A DNA stretch of 64,000 bases from Bactrocera neohumeralis (Eukaryota; Arthropoda; Insecta; Diptera; Tephritidae). How positions within the stretch are numbered: the stretch's first letter is position 1; each line of letters begins with the position of its first letter. The position numbers and the translations under genes were made by a program. Under the pieces are notes generated by a model. It made no database searches. It was not told the origin of the DNA and saw only the letters and a list, made by a program, of their open reading frames with translations. Below, in pieces: positions 44,576 to 57,043 of this stretch. The stretch covers positions 39,542,370 to 39,606,369 of the forward strand of contig NC_065923.1 in the NCBI RefSeq assembly GCF_024586455.1, read 5' to 3'.

Positions 44576-44941
44576 TTTTTCGTCTTTTTTAAAACAATAT
44601 TCATCTTCTTTGATGGAACGTATCATACGCATTAAGTGGGGTCTTACTGCATATAAGCTTGTGTTCGATTTGAGATGCAATCGGCAATACGAGAAGTGTC
44701 CTGTGGACAAAAAATATTCAGACTTTTTATATATATGTATTTCGCCCGAAAACTCATTCGTCGAAATATTTTTTTCTGTGTTGGTATGGTTATCAGTGAC
44801 ATCTGTGCAAAATGTTATATCAAAATAATCATTAGATCTTACGCTTAAATTTCTGAAGTACATAAATTGCATTCGGCAATTTTTACGATGAATGAAGTTA
44901 TGCAACAAAGAAGTTCCATTAAATTTTGTATGTGGAATCAA
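44486..44941 (-). CDS. Hypothetical 151-residue open frame, unrecognised
   Basis: This is a long minus-strand frame (MIPHTKFNGTSLLHNFIH start) of normal amino acid mix, with several Cys, His and Lys but no motif that I know. Its last 20 or so residues (44486-44575) are encoded by the reverse complement of a dispersed-repeat tail, which argues against an old conserved protein. No splice signals, promoter or neighbouring exon support it. It may be a chance frame or a remnant of an unknown element. Confidence 0.15.
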   Translation of the reverse strand: MIPHTKFNGTSLLHNFIHRKNCRMQFMYFRNLSVRSNDYFDITFCTDVTDNHTNTEKNISTNEFSGEIHIYKKSEYFLSTGHFSYCRLHLKSNTSLYAVRPHLMRMIRSIKEDEYCFKKDEKLFLKTSKKAVSTGLTEHLILLQLASNKTL

Positions 44942-45029
44942 ATTTTTGGTGCCGAAACATTCAGATAGTAGGAAAATCCTTTCGGTGATAATTATTTGTC
45001 ACACGTAAGTATTTTAATTAGTAAAACTT

Positions 45030-45835
45030 ATTTAAAGAGGGTCAAGAACGTGTTGAAGATGGAACGGCCATCAACATCAACTGATATTCAACACGTCAAT
45101 AAAATAAAGGAATTGGTGCTTGATAATCTACGATTAACAGTAAGAGACTTTGCTGGCATCGTTGGAATATCGGAAGGATCAGAGAAAACCATTTTGAAAA
45201 ATATTTGGGTTTAAAAAAAGAAAAGCACAATTGGTTCAAAAATTACTTATTTCTTTCGTAAAACAGCGTCGCGTTAACATCTGTAAGAAAAGTTTTCTAA
45301 CTATCAGGATTGTTACTGGCGATGAATCTCGGAGCTATGCTTACCAGAAACAGAGGATTAATCGGCCGAACATCGTAGCAAAAGTGAGCTGAAGCTGAAA
45401 AAACCGCGAAGCAAGTCAAAAATCGAGGTTATGTTGACTGTTTTCTACGTTTATCGAGGTGAAGTGCATTCCAGCCAAACTCTCAACAAGAAAAACTGTT
45501 CGAGTGTTTTGCGTCGTTTGCGCGAGTTTTTGCCAAATTTTCAGCCAATATCGTGCTGCAATCACCGTATTCGCCTGATTTAGCTCCGCGTTACTTCAGG
45601 CTATTCAGCAAACTCAAGCGACCACTTCGAGGAAACCCTTAGTCAACTAAAGACATTAATTGGGAATAGCTATTCCTGAAATTGACTTTAACATCTGTTT
45701 CGAGGATTGGATAAAGCGTTAGCACAAGTGTATTAGGTATAAGGGTATTTTGAATGGAACGATTTGAAGAATAAATTAAGAATTTTAAAATTATAAGCAA
45801 AGTCTTACTATTTTTTGCTCATAGTAATATATATG
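45030..45835 (+). mobile_element. Mariner relic lacking its 5' terminus
   Basis: The plus strand begins inside the N-terminal domain (FKEGQERVED-like in frame fragments), then PSTSTDIQHVNKIKELVLDNLRLTVRDFAGIVGISEGSEKTILKNI (45070-45210). It continues in broken frames through STIGSKITYFFRKTAS, a degraded VTGDESRSYAY first catalytic region (about 45311-45345), KAEKTAKQVKNRG, and a late LAPRYFRLFSKLKRPLRGNP block (45580-45645). The 3' noncoding end matches 560-1045 and finishes at ctcatagta near 45827. It served as the empty-site reference for the MITE at 601-1008. Confidence 0.85.
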
Positions 45836-46918
45836 TACTTGAGAATAAAATGCCGTTTGAAATACAGAGATTAATCAATAATGATTTTATGTACCAGTAT
45901 TTTGTGAGTAGTTTGCACGTGAAAAAACAGCAAAGCACTCAAATACTCTATTACGGAGAAGTTCAATCAAAAATAAAATAAAATCTTTTGAACAAAAGAA
46001 GCTAGCTGACAGATAATTTAATTTATTTCTTTAAGGACTTAAAAACTCTTATAATGCTCTAACTGATTACAAACAACGAAAAGTTAAGTAAATCAAATTG
46101 AACAAATATCTGATTTTATTAGCGCTAGCAAAACATTAGCTACAAAAAAGAATTGGATAATACATATAAACATAATTGTATATACAATAAAAATTGTATT
46201 TATGGTAGTCTTTTATTCATTATGTCATGATATTAAAGCGAACGTTGATGTCGCCTTTTTAAGATTTCTTCAAACTCGTTTCATCGAATAGAAAAATGAA
46301 CAAACAGACGAACAAAACTTTGCTTCTGGACAATCTATTGAGTGCAGAGATGACTGAGTAAAATTAAATTTTAACTGAATTTATTGCGAAAAGCGATAAG
46401 AAAAATTGAAACGAAGATAAGTGAAAAATGCAATACAAATAAATTTCATTATGGTCAAGATAAATGCGGAATGATAACATTATTAGTTTTCTCACGCTTT
46501 CAAGATCATTGTACAGTTTTATCAAAATTCCCAACTGGTTTCTAAATAGCAACAGTAAAAAGTATTATCGTTATCCTGTGTGCAATGTCTTACCTGTAAG
46601 CTTAAACAATTTCGTTATTGTGTTATTTTTACACCGTCAAAGGGTGCTTTTAAAATGTTCGAAAATTGCGCCTAGCGCTGATACCTAAATGGAGTTTCAC
46701 ATGTCAAATACGTATAAGCGTATACCAAGTATAGTATAATCAAATTAAATATAAAGTCATTAAAAAATAGTCATAACTGTCTTTATCCCTTATAATTTTC
46801 AACTAATTCAGTCACTGTTTGCTGCCTTTAATTAAAAAAATTGCAACATTTTTATACTCTCAACAGAATTTACTAAGTTTGTTACGATATTTGTAGGCCC
46901 TAGAATGTACAAATAACG
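45836..46918. other. No gene recognised
   Basis: AT-rich. Frames at 46364-46688 on both strands lack motifs. Confidence 0.35.
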
Positions 46919-47920
46919 GATTTTTCAATAGGAAGGCTACAAAAATATACCAACAGGGACAGCAAACGTCAAACCTTTTCCCACACTTTTGACATTTCTC
47001 TTCAGTAAAGTTTGTCATTTCATCATGGAAAGATATGCGATCCAAAAATGAGACGAAATTTTTGAAATTTACTACCGAAATTCGGAGTCACTGGCCTTAA
47101 CTTTAAGAGCGCTACATCCAATTTATAGGTCTCATAATCGTCCAGTCAGATCAACAGTTAAGCGTCTAGTGGAAATCCACAGGCACAGCACAAAATTTTC
47201 CCGTTCCAGTGAGACAAAGAAGTGCCCGTATTGTCGGGAATATTGCTGACACTAACGCATGAATTGAGGAAGACCCAAATCAGTCTCTAACACGTCGTTC
47301 TCAAGGGTTGTGCATCTCTGTGACGTCGTTGTGGCGAATTTCGTTTTGTTGTTGGCCTACATCATTACAAAATCAATTTGACACAAGAACTGAAATTCGT
47401 GAATTGAACTGAGCAACAATTTGAAAAAGATCCGGATTTTCATCGAAAAATCATCTTCAGCGATGAGGCTCATTTCTGGCTGAATGGCTTCGTCAATAAG
47501 CTAAATATGCGTTATTGGTTAGGCAGCAATTCACACGTACTCGATGAGTCACCTTTGAAACCCGAACAAATTACGGTTTGGTGCGGTTTATGGGCCGGCG
47601 GCGTCATTGAGCCGTACTATTTTTGTGATGATAACCGAATATTTTTGGCCCGAATTGGATGATATGGACTTGGATAATATGTGGTTCAATTTGTTTGACG
47701 CCGTTAGACCGTTATTTCCTGTGGGGCAACCGTATCAGCCGATTTATTGTTGAAAACCGTCGAAAATTGGGTTCGGCGTCTGGACTTCTGCAAGCGTGCC
47801 CGTGATGGCCATGCACAAGAAATCGAATACATTGAATGTACTTTCACAGGAATAAAGAATTTCATTGACATCCCATTTTTGTTTAATTTAAAACTTTTGT
47901 AGCTCTCTTATTGAAAAACC
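46919..47920 (+). mobile_element. ITm relic with both terminal repeats
   Basis: The left end gatttttcaataggaaggctacaaaa pairs with the right end, inward, ggtttttcaataagagagctacaaaa. The plus strand carries EIYYRNSESLALTLRALHPIYRSHNRPVRSTVKRLVE (47058-47170), ETKKCPYCREYC in place of the RSARIVGNIA block, then IISSAMRLIS-type frameshifted text covering IIFSDEAHFWLNGFVNKLNMRYWLGSNSHVLDESPLKPEQITVWCGLWAGGVIEPYYF (about 47448-47630). The second catalytic region is deleted: it jumps from LDDMDLDNMWFNLF to LDRYFLWGNR and ends KLGSASGLLQACP / ARDGHAQEIEYIEC (to about 47850). The first acidic box is intact in sequence, but the gene is broken. Confidence 0.85.
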
Positions 47921-49089
47921 TTTTATTTAACCCGTACTAGTCCCTAAGTTTTGAGAGATTGGTCTGAATTGTGTTACAAGTCCTTTCTGATATCGGACAA
48001 CTGTAGTATATACATAGCTGCCATACAGACTTAACGAACGAAATTAGGTGCCTGTTTAGAATGAAAACTGCTTCATTTGACGAAGTCTCTTCAAGAAATA
48101 TCTTAGGCGCTGCTACAATATCCCTAAAAATTGCTGAGGTCTGACTATAACAGCATACAACTGACGGATCAAATACAATACCTTCTATAAAAACTATTTC
48201 ATTTCCCGAGGTATTTCGTGAACAGACTATTATCCAAAATATTGATTCACCAATATTTCCTTAAAAAATAAAATACTTATGATTAACTGAACAAGAAACT
48301 TTTACTCTTTCATCCATCTGAACAGCTACCGCAGTCCTAATACTTTTTACAATAACAAACGATTAATAGACGCACAGGGATACGCTATGCGTGTTGTCGC
48401 GGATACTCAGTATGCGTGCCACAATCGAAGATTTCCCCACACGTGAGAATCTGATAATAAATTAAGAAACAAAAATCAGACACCATTCGATTTCGAAAGC
48501 AGGGGCTTAAAAGCACGAAAATATATAGAAACCTAACTTGTCTTATTTGCAGCAGTTGCTTACCAACATATACAAGTATATACACATACAGGTATTTCGC
48601 TTCGAGGTAACTTTTGTAAATTAATTAAGAAAGGGCGATAAGAAAAATGAGTGTGACCATTCACATTTTCATGTACACTACAAGGTAGATACATTTAGCG
48701 TATACATATATACAAGTTTATGTACCTTAGTATATTCATTATGCACTTTATATTCGATTTGACATTGCACTAATTTACTTTCCTCTACATGCAAGGTAAG
48801 AGTTCAATGTGCGTCGAGTACAGTACCAATGTACTGTAGAGTTACAGGTGTTTACATGGAGGTATTCAAAGGATAGCACCTTTATATCCAGCACGATAAA
48901 ACTGCTCTCTCTCTAGTTTAAGCATTCCAACAAATTTTCTTATTTAGAAAAACTTTAGGTACTACCTGTATAAACCTACATATTGGCGACAGCATACCGC
49001 TTATGCTGGTACAACGACTGGACAATTACTCAAAAAACAGGAGTCTACATGTATGGTCATATTTCAAATTAAAGGATCTTTCCGTCAAA
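47921..49089. other. Decayed repeat (47960-48240) and unassigned sequence
   Basis: The first part includes ctgatatcggacaactgtagtatatacatagctgccatac, the inverse-style match to the ggcagctatat / gtccgatatcg repeat of 3050-3090. The rest shows no coding domain. Confidence 0.4.
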
Positions 49090-49537
49090 GTTAGTTTTAG
49101 GTGATCGGACCACTATAGGGTTTTTCAGGCAGGACTAGTTGATACAAAGGTAGAAGTAGAATTAGACGCGACAAAGTGCAGCCCCTGTCAGGGTGGTAAG
49201 CATTCACTCCGACAGCAGAGCCCTCAGTAGAGTTCACCTTACTGGATATTTTCCGATAGTCATTCATGCGACAAGGCTAAAAATCTTATCAGACGAAAGT
49301 TGTCAAAGTTGAATTGCGAAGATTGAGCTGGAAAGAGCCAGGTACTTTCTTATCCATTATGTAGCCTTTGCAAGGCTGAGGTTGAAACATTTATGGTATA
49401 TGCCGTCGCAACAAATTTGTGATAAGCTCAAAATTTTTTGCCGATTAGTGAGGGTATATTATAAATGTGGATTAGGTACAGCAACGGACCGGCATTCTAA
49501 GCTGTCCAAGTGATATATCTTCCTCTTACCCTAACCT
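49090..49537 (+). pseudogene. LINE C-terminal fragment (RNase H end and Cys-rich tail)
   Basis: Plus-strand frames give a HSDSRA block as in the third region of LINE RNase H domains (about 49210), then KLNCED and LSYPLCSLCKAEVETFMVY (about 49350-49400), which fits the C-terminal Cys-x2-Cys tail of I/R1-type elements. The segment ends cttaccctaacctaatcta, a CCTAA-like 3' end. Stops and shifts are frequent. Tentative. Confidence 0.4.
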
Positions 49538-51544
49538 AATCTATATGAGAAAACAATGGCCATTGAAACCTAAATCCATTTTTTGCTTATTTCCTCCAAT
49601 TATTGCTTGTATTGGAAGAACGACCAGAAACATTATAATAAATATGATATATACATACATTCATATAATGCTACAAACAACTGTTCGACGACAAATGTAT
49701 TAGTTTTTCAACTTAATACTCGTATATAAGTTTGAAAAGTCATTTGTTGAAGTGGCGTACAGTGTGCCGTAAAACACTTGTTATTAATTGCACGTGCTGA
49801 CTTATGTAAGCAAAAGAAGTGCATAAGTAGGAAAATATCAGATGTGTTGTTCAAAGTTTGTTCAAAAAGTAGCATGGGTATGTGCTCGTTAATTTGTCAG
49901 AAAATTATTACAATGAATGTTGAAATAATATTTAATAAATAATATTCTTGTGCTAATTGAGTTTAGTGAGTTCCACATTTAAAATTAAGTTACCGAATTG
50001 TATAAAGTTCTAATTGTTGGTACTTTTAATCACAAAAGTTCTTTACTTACTTTATATATAATTTTTTTATTAAAGATATAAATAAAAGAAACTCTTACGG
50101 TACAAAAGTGTACGCCTCCACATGCTCCAATTTTATATACACTCAAACATTTATATTAATCTCCACCAATTGAAACCGTTTACGCGTCAGACTTCACACG
50201 GCTGTGCAGGATAATTATTCATTAATTTTAAGCAGCTTAAAATCATGACGAAATATAATTAAATGTGTGCACCTTTCTTATTACTACGCTCCTGGAACTT
50301 AGTAACATAGATACAAACTTATTCACAAGGTAGTTAGTCCTTTTGCTTGTGGTAAATGTAAGTAAATCGAATGCTTTATAAAATGTGCCGCATTCATCGG
50401 TTTTTGCGGTACGTTTGGTTGTCTTTGTAAATTGCTGTAATCCGTATCCACAAATGTATTTATACGCTAATTTTCCCAAAGGGTTGGTTTGACAACGGCA
50501 TTTTTGTTTTGTTAAAATTTTTGGTAGAGGTGTGACTAAAATATTTATATGGGGCGTTTTCCAGAGATATTCAACTTTTGCCCCAAATAAGATACAAAAA
50601 ATTAAATAAAATTATTAATACTTTAGGTGTATTAGGTCACTTTTGTAGAGAAAAGATCTTTAGAACCAGCAATAAGCTAATATTTTAATCATTTCGTTGT
50701 GTGGATGCCATTTATACATATATATGTATATATGCCATAGAGTACAATAATGGTGTTCGCTGAAAACCTTACAAGTGCCTTATATAGTATGTATGTTACA
50801 TGTTACTCATACGACATGGTGTACAGTTAATAGTTTAGTTATTTTCCGTTTTAAATAACTTAGCCTATGAAATTATGAGCAATACCGTCAAAACCACATT
50901 CTCTAGTAGTTTAGTTTGATAAACTATATTACCAAAATATTTAAGTGTAATCATTTATATAAACAATTGTAACTACATATCCTACATATATACTACAAAT
51001 TGTTCTATGTATATATCAACACAATCAGCAAAAATGTTCTTTATTATAAAAAAGCGAGTTTCAGTTAAATAAACTATCACAATAGCAGACATTCTAATCA
51101 TTCATACAAAATCCAGCTGTTCAAATTAATAAAATTGGAAACTGGAATAAACTGAATAAACACTGCCTCTAAGTCCTCGCAACTATTTGCATTGAATTTT
51201 AATTGCATTTCTATTTGCTTATTTTATTGAGTTTTGAATTTGTAATCATTCAATAATATTAGCATAAATCACTGTTAGAACTTCTGACACGACAAAATAG
51301 TACATGTTTTCTCACTTAGAGAATTAAACATAACTGAAAAAGTTTGCATATACACAATATAGGATGTAACAAAATAATGAGAGCGAAAACAATAAATGAT
51401 ATACAGCATAACCGCTATAGAAAAATTTTCGGCAACTTTCCCTGTCAATTAAATAGACTTTGCAATTTATTTCAAACTAAATTCACAAATGTCAAACCGA
51501 CTTCACTGTTTAAAAAATTTATTTTTATTTTAATGTGAATACAA
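49538..51544. other. No gene recognised
   Basis: Long AT-rich stretch with tatatata-type runs (50715-50735) and no coding frame above background. Confidence 0.4.
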
Positions 51545-51760
51545 CATTTCCACTGGGTTCCTGGGTGTTTGTAACATCCAGAAATAATATATATATAAAT
51601 GATCATCATAACGAGATGTATCAATTTAGTCACTTCTGTCTATCTGTACATAAGCAAACTAGTACTAGTACCTTAGTTTTTGAGAAATCGAAATGGTATC
51701 GATTTTGCGCATGTATTTTATTCCCTCATAAGCTAATAAATTAGGACCCGGATGCAAACG
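51545..51760 (+). repeat. Fragment of the DINE/Helentron-like repeat
   Basis: It contains gtttgtaacatccagaaata, gatcatcataacgag and a tctgtctatctgtac remnant in the same order as 62187-62345. Strongly decayed. Confidence 0.5.
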
Positions 51761-52089
51761 ACTTACTCAAACATAGAAAAGAATTAGAGACGTTACTCTA
51801 ACTTGAAAAATTGATATTTATCTTATATCAGAAACCCAAAGGATTCATATCTTATATTCAGAACAAATGAGACTTTCGTTAAGTTCAAAAATGACAAGAC
51901 GTAACGCTCGAATCACCCAAATAACAATGCGAGAGCGCCATAATTGTCAGAGATAATATTCCCCACATGAAGATATTAATATTAGTGTAACAGAATTCCA
52001 AACAATTACACGGTTGATTCTTGTTTCGGAAAAATAAATATTACTGCAATATATGTATATCCCACTTACACATAATATCAAAATAGACT
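51761..52089. other. No gene seen
   Basis: AT-rich sequence between a repeat fragment and the Jockey relic. Nothing recognisable. Confidence 0.35.
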
Positions 52090-53590
52090 TGTACCAGGAC
52101 TTATTCTAAAAGACCATCAGCTGTCACCAAGTCGAAGAACTTATTTTAAAACATCATGGGAAATTCATAATGGGTAGTGACTTTAACGCAAAACACTTTC
52201 AATGGGGTGCAAGAGTTGCGACACCGAAGGGGGAGGGCTTTTCAAAGCTGTTATGGCCACTGGATTCGACTTCATGTCTACTGGCAAGCCAACTTACTGG
52301 CCTTTCGACACAAGAAAATTACCTGCCCTGATCAACTTTTCATCACTAAAAAAATATCCAAGGCTTTCATAGAAAATGGATTTAACTTAAATTCGAACCA
52401 CTCGCCAGTATATCTAATTCAAAATAGCCATATAAAAAAGTCGACATACCGCCTTATCTTTCTAATAGACATACGGATTGGGAGTATTTCAAAGTTTTGC
52501 TCGACAAATATATTGATGTTAAAGTAAGTATAACAATTCAAGATATGTATTTTAGAAGATGAAGTTTATACATTTACGAAAACTTTTCAGGAATCGGTTT
52601 GGAAAAGTACACCTACTCCTAAACAAAAAAAAAATCATTTACTAAATACCCATCAGACATCTTACATCTCATAAATAAAAAGAGCAAACCACGTAAAAAA
52701 TGGTAAATCACGCAATTTCCTGAATATAAAATAGAACTAAACAATTTAACTAAGCTTGTCAGCACCAACATAAAGAAATCAAAACATTTGCAGTTATTTT
52801 GAGAAATTATCGCCAAACAAAAATACAGATTATTCGCTTTGGAAATTTGTGAAAAGTGTTAGGTAACCAATACTGTCGAATACACCCCTCGAAAGCCAAA
52901 CGGATCCTGAGTCAAAAGCGACGAAGAAACAAATTATTTGTGGAAAACCAAAAAAGGGCTACCGTATTAAACTTGGTGACAGCTGATATATTAAAAAATC
53001 TAACGCTAAAAGCATTAGCAAAGCTTACAGCGAAAATAAAAGCTTGCTTAAAGCTCAGATACGTCCCATTGTCTGAAATCATTTGGGACAAAAACCTAGA
53101 AGAAGCGTACATTATTCTCCATTATATCGTCCAATCTCACTGTTATCTCTTTTTTTCAAGCTACTTGAAACTGTAATCATATTAGATCTCAACTTTCCAG
53201 AATCGATAAAGTTCATCGAATAATAAGCATAATTGAAGATGCGATGGAAAATAAGCACAATTGCACAGATGTTTTTCTTGACGTATCCCTGGCGTTCGAT
53301 AGAGTATGACACCACAGCTTATAATGGTACATTACTTTAAATGAGTTGAAGTTTATCCATATAAACTTCAATAACTATAGTACTACGTATATTCCCTTAC
53401 ATATTGGAAATAAATTAATCCTGTACTCAAACTCTGCGAAATATCTTAGTATAATTTTACAAAATTATTAAAAATTAAAAACAAAACACTTTCAGCTATA
53501 GACAAAATCATTAGAATGTTAGTGAGCTTTAGAAAATGAGCTCGAAATATAAGAGACTGACATGCGATGGAAAATTGATATTTCTGTTTT
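52090..53590 (+). mobile_element. Jockey-like LINE relic
   Basis: The endonuclease C-terminal half reads KFIMGSDFNAKHFQWGARVATPKG (52155-52228), then MATGFDFMSTGKPTYWPFDTRKL and FNLNSNHSPVYLIQNSHIKKS (52250-52445); SNHSP sits where the catalytic SDHSP box should be, with Asp changed to Asn. The RT part follows with YCRIHPSKAKRILSQ (52870-52915), ADILKNLTLKALAKLTAKIKACLKLRYVP (52985-53070), ISIIEDAMENKHNCTDVFLDVSLAFDRV (53228-53307, first catalytic Asp in the SLAFDRV box), and IGNKLILYSNSAKYLSI (53404-53455). The YADD region is missing. This is a 5'-truncated, internally deleted copy. Confidence 0.85.
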
Positions 53591-55236
53591 TTTTTTAATT
53601 TATTTTCATTTACACACTATAATTGAAACATTTTTTTTTTATTGAACACGACGTTTGATCGTGGTATTACTTTAAAAACTATAAAATTGGTCACTTTTGT
53701 ATAAGCACAGAAAAGCTAGTTTGCGTTTTACTCATGAAACGTAATAAATTAAAAACTATGATATAATTGGATAATATAATTTAGTTTACTTCTGCTTACT
53801 AAAAACTTAACAAAAAACAAATTTAAAAAAATCCCCAACGAACCAAAAATACCTAAAAAAATTTAAGAAAGTATGGTAGTAAGGTTTGTGTTGCCACGCG
53901 TGTAGCCTTAATTATTTTATCTTATAAAATTAGAAAAATATTGCTTGTTAGTTTACATTTTTCACTAGTTGCAAATTTGAATGATGTGTAAAACTATAAC
54001 TTTATTACGTTTCAATAAAAAAAAATCTCGGAACCGCCGATATCAGACCACTATAGCATATAGCTATCGTACAAACTGAAAAATTATAATGAAGCACTTA
54101 TATTGAAAAATTTTTATTTTACGTGAGCAGAATAAAGTTTTATGAGAAATATTTAACAAGTTTGAAGGGTATTTTAGCTTCGATGCAGCCAAACACATTC
54201 CCTCAAAAACTGTGGTGGATATTTTGTGAATATACCAAAAATTAAAGACCTACAATAAATCAAATGTCAGAACCTCAATAAAGGCAAGCCACAAATATAA
54301 AAACAGATTCAACATATTAATTTAATAAATACTTTCTATTCCACTTTACCGTCCATTAGAAAAAGTTGTCTGTGTGTATGAGCAACTTAATTCATCGAAT
54401 TACCAAAGTTGTTTAGGTGTTATGTCCCACCAAAGAAAACAAAATTCAATGAACATCAAACTGGAAATAGTTCGCGTTAATAAAGCGTTTCGTTTTCTAT
54501 CTTCAATTACGTTGTTGTGAGGAAAACTGAAGTCATAGAAAAGTTCTTTTCAACTTTCGCAGCAAAATTTCCTAGCTGTAATTACAAGTCATACCGTACA
54601 TAATACTAGAATTTCGAATAGAAATGAATATTCATAAGATTTATTTATTTACACGTCCATCTGCTATTGCTTTTATATCATTTTAATACAAATATGTGTA
54701 TAAATATGCATATAGAGCAAAAAATGGTACCTAAGCTTGTATGCTACTTACTTGGCTTGACCTGTTGGCTTAGAACTTAGCAAAAGGCGGAAATTTTTTT
54801 GCTATTTGCAGCTGGGCGAAAAATTAAAATTACTGTCATCTAATGACAAAAAAGGCAGAATACATGTACTTATATTAAACTGGCGAAATGGAGGTAAAAG
54901 TGAATTTTGATACCATGACATCTGCGGTATCGAATGGAAAGTATTTAATGCACATTGGGGTGACTGAGATTGTTTTAAAAGCAACGTACACAAGCTGTTT
55001 ATTTTGAATTCAATCAGTGCTGAAGTTATTTCACTTTTCCCAAACATTTTCCTTAATTTTTTTTTTATTATATGCAATAGAGTTTTTCCACCAATGCAAA
55101 TAAGCCTACAGCTTTAAAAAATGTATGATGTAATATGAATTTTTCAGTCCTACGAAACAATTCTAGATCACATTCCATATTTGAAGAATGGTTTAAATAA
55201 TTTCAACATAATATAATTCTGACAATCTTATAAAGA
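53591..55236. other. Unassigned, with a small repeat fragment near 54020-54130
   Basis: cggaaccgccgatatcagaccactatagcatatagctatcgtac at about 54030-54075 is an inverted-style match to the repeat phrase at 3055-3095. Poly-T runs lie near 53590 and 53630. No gene seen. Confidence 0.4.
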
Positions 55237-55800
55237 GGTTTTCAATAAGGACGCTACAAAAGTAGACCGATAGGGACAGCCAACGATGCGATATTTCTCT
55301 TCAGGAAGTTTTGCCATTTCATCATGGAAAGATATACGATCCAATAACGAGTCGAAATTATTACTACCGAAATTCTGAGTAAGTGGCATCAAGTTTAAGA
55401 GTGCTGTGCCCAATTTATGGTCATCATAATCGTCCTGGCAGATGAATAATTGAGCGTCTCGTGGAAAAATTTGAATTCACAGGCACAGTACAAATGTTTC
55501 CATGTCAGTGAGACAAAGAAGTTCCCGTATTGTCGGGAATATTGCTGCCCCTTACGTATCCATTGAGAAAGACCCACATCAGTCTCTCGCACGTCGTTTT
55601 CAAGCGTTGCTAACCTCTGTGATGTTATTGTGGTGAATTTTGCGAAAAGATCTTGGCCTACTGCGGCGTTATTGGGCCGTACTTCATCTATTATGATCAA
55701 GACCGGCATGTTACACTGAATTTTGGCCCAAATCGGATCATATGGACTTGGACAATATGTAATTCCAACAGGAAGGAGCCACAAGCTATACAGTATATTC
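55237..55800 (+). mobile_element. ITm relic, 3'-truncated
   Basis: It starts with the same terminus as 46919 (ggttttcaataaggacgctacaaaa) and shows ATFISWKDIRSNNES, LAHFRPSFKTTCERLM-style frameshifted text, QRSSRIVGNIAAPYVSIEKDPHQSLARRFQALLTS (about 55515-55620), then a deletion to VIGPYFIYYDQDRHVTLNFGPN (about 55665-55735), and ends DLDNM-FQQEGATSYT near 55790. Both the first and last catalytic regions are missing. Confidence 0.8.
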
Positions 55801-56699
55801 GTTTATATGGGTATTCTTGTACAATAAAAATTTGAGGCTGGAAAGAGTTCTTCGTGAAACACAATACAATGTTTTTTTCATTTCAATTGGTTACGTCTTT
55901 ACCTGCTTAGCTCCACTTTAAGTTTCCAAACAAACATTCTACGTTTGCAGGCTCCCCGATTTAATTACTTCTCAGTTTAGTTTGTGCACTTAACCCAATT
56001 TCTCTGTTTTCCATTTCCCTTCATTGCTGCACAAGTTTCACTTAGCACAAGCCTGCATTTGAAGTAACTCTTGTTAACAGATTGGTGGAAATGAAGTGAA
56101 ATTTTTCATCAGCAGCACTGCCAATTTGGAAATACAACTCTGTAGCACTAACACTTTCCAGTCGGTTAACCAAAGACGTTTTGAGAGCAGCGTGCAACCG
56201 CATTTAATTACATCAACCGTCGTTGCTTCTTATAGAATCACAATATGTGAAATTGTCGAGCCCTCAGGAGGGAGTTTATGTTTGTACCAATTTGTGGTTG
56301 TAGTTGTGATTTCAAAGGAAATAATTAACCAATCCTACAAAATCGCAAACTTTTTAAGCTTGGAAGTTTAATAACAGGACCATTGATTGCATTAAAATTT
56401 ATATGGTTGAAAAGAAAATAAAAATTATAACTGATGAGTTAAACTTTAATCGCAAATACAAGTTTGCAAATTTAATTACAAATTATTTCTAAAGTTCTCT
56501 GGAATTGATTGGTGCACATGTACCTGCAAGTCCTTCTTATCTTACCCTTCCCCTTTGCTATTACGAACACGTCTAAAAGTTCAAATTTGTGTATAATTCA
56601 CACAGAGTTGTAAATTAGTTGTAGATACACATATGTACTATATATGTCAAGTCCCGTTTAGAGACTTCATGTGGTTTAATTAGAAAGTAAAACTGTATA
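55801..56699. other. No gene recognised
   Basis: A plus-strand frame at 56096-56371 (91 residues) has no motif; its middle (about 56190-56300) is less AT-rich than the surroundings. Not called as a gene. Confidence 0.3.
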
Positions 56700-57043
56700 T
56701 AGCTTAATGTTTGTCCACGAGAATTTTCTCTATCCGCCCGTCTCTAACCTCTTCATAGCAAAAAGGAATGATCCTCTACGCTTCACCAAATTACCATAGT
56801 GGTCCCTGAAGAGGGATATAGTGCAGCTCGCATTAAATGTGGTACATCCTAAACGACCTTCGGCCTTTACGGCTTTTCAACTCCTGGACGACTTTAGCTT
56901 TGAAACTAGATTTTGAGTAGGATTAGCTTTATAGGAATTGGTAGAATCCTGGGCTGGTGGTTGAGGCATTGTGATACCTAAGTATGATTAGGTGTCAATC
57001 AGAAATGACTGACGCGCTAATGTCGCAACCGCCAACTTAAAAC

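Noticed and set aside
44496..44828. Plus-strand 110-codon frame
   Set aside because: It is antisense to the 151-codon minus frame and has no recognisable content.
49780..49860. Possible tRNA-like or small RNA gene
   Set aside because: No cloverleaf or box elements could be assembled on inspection.
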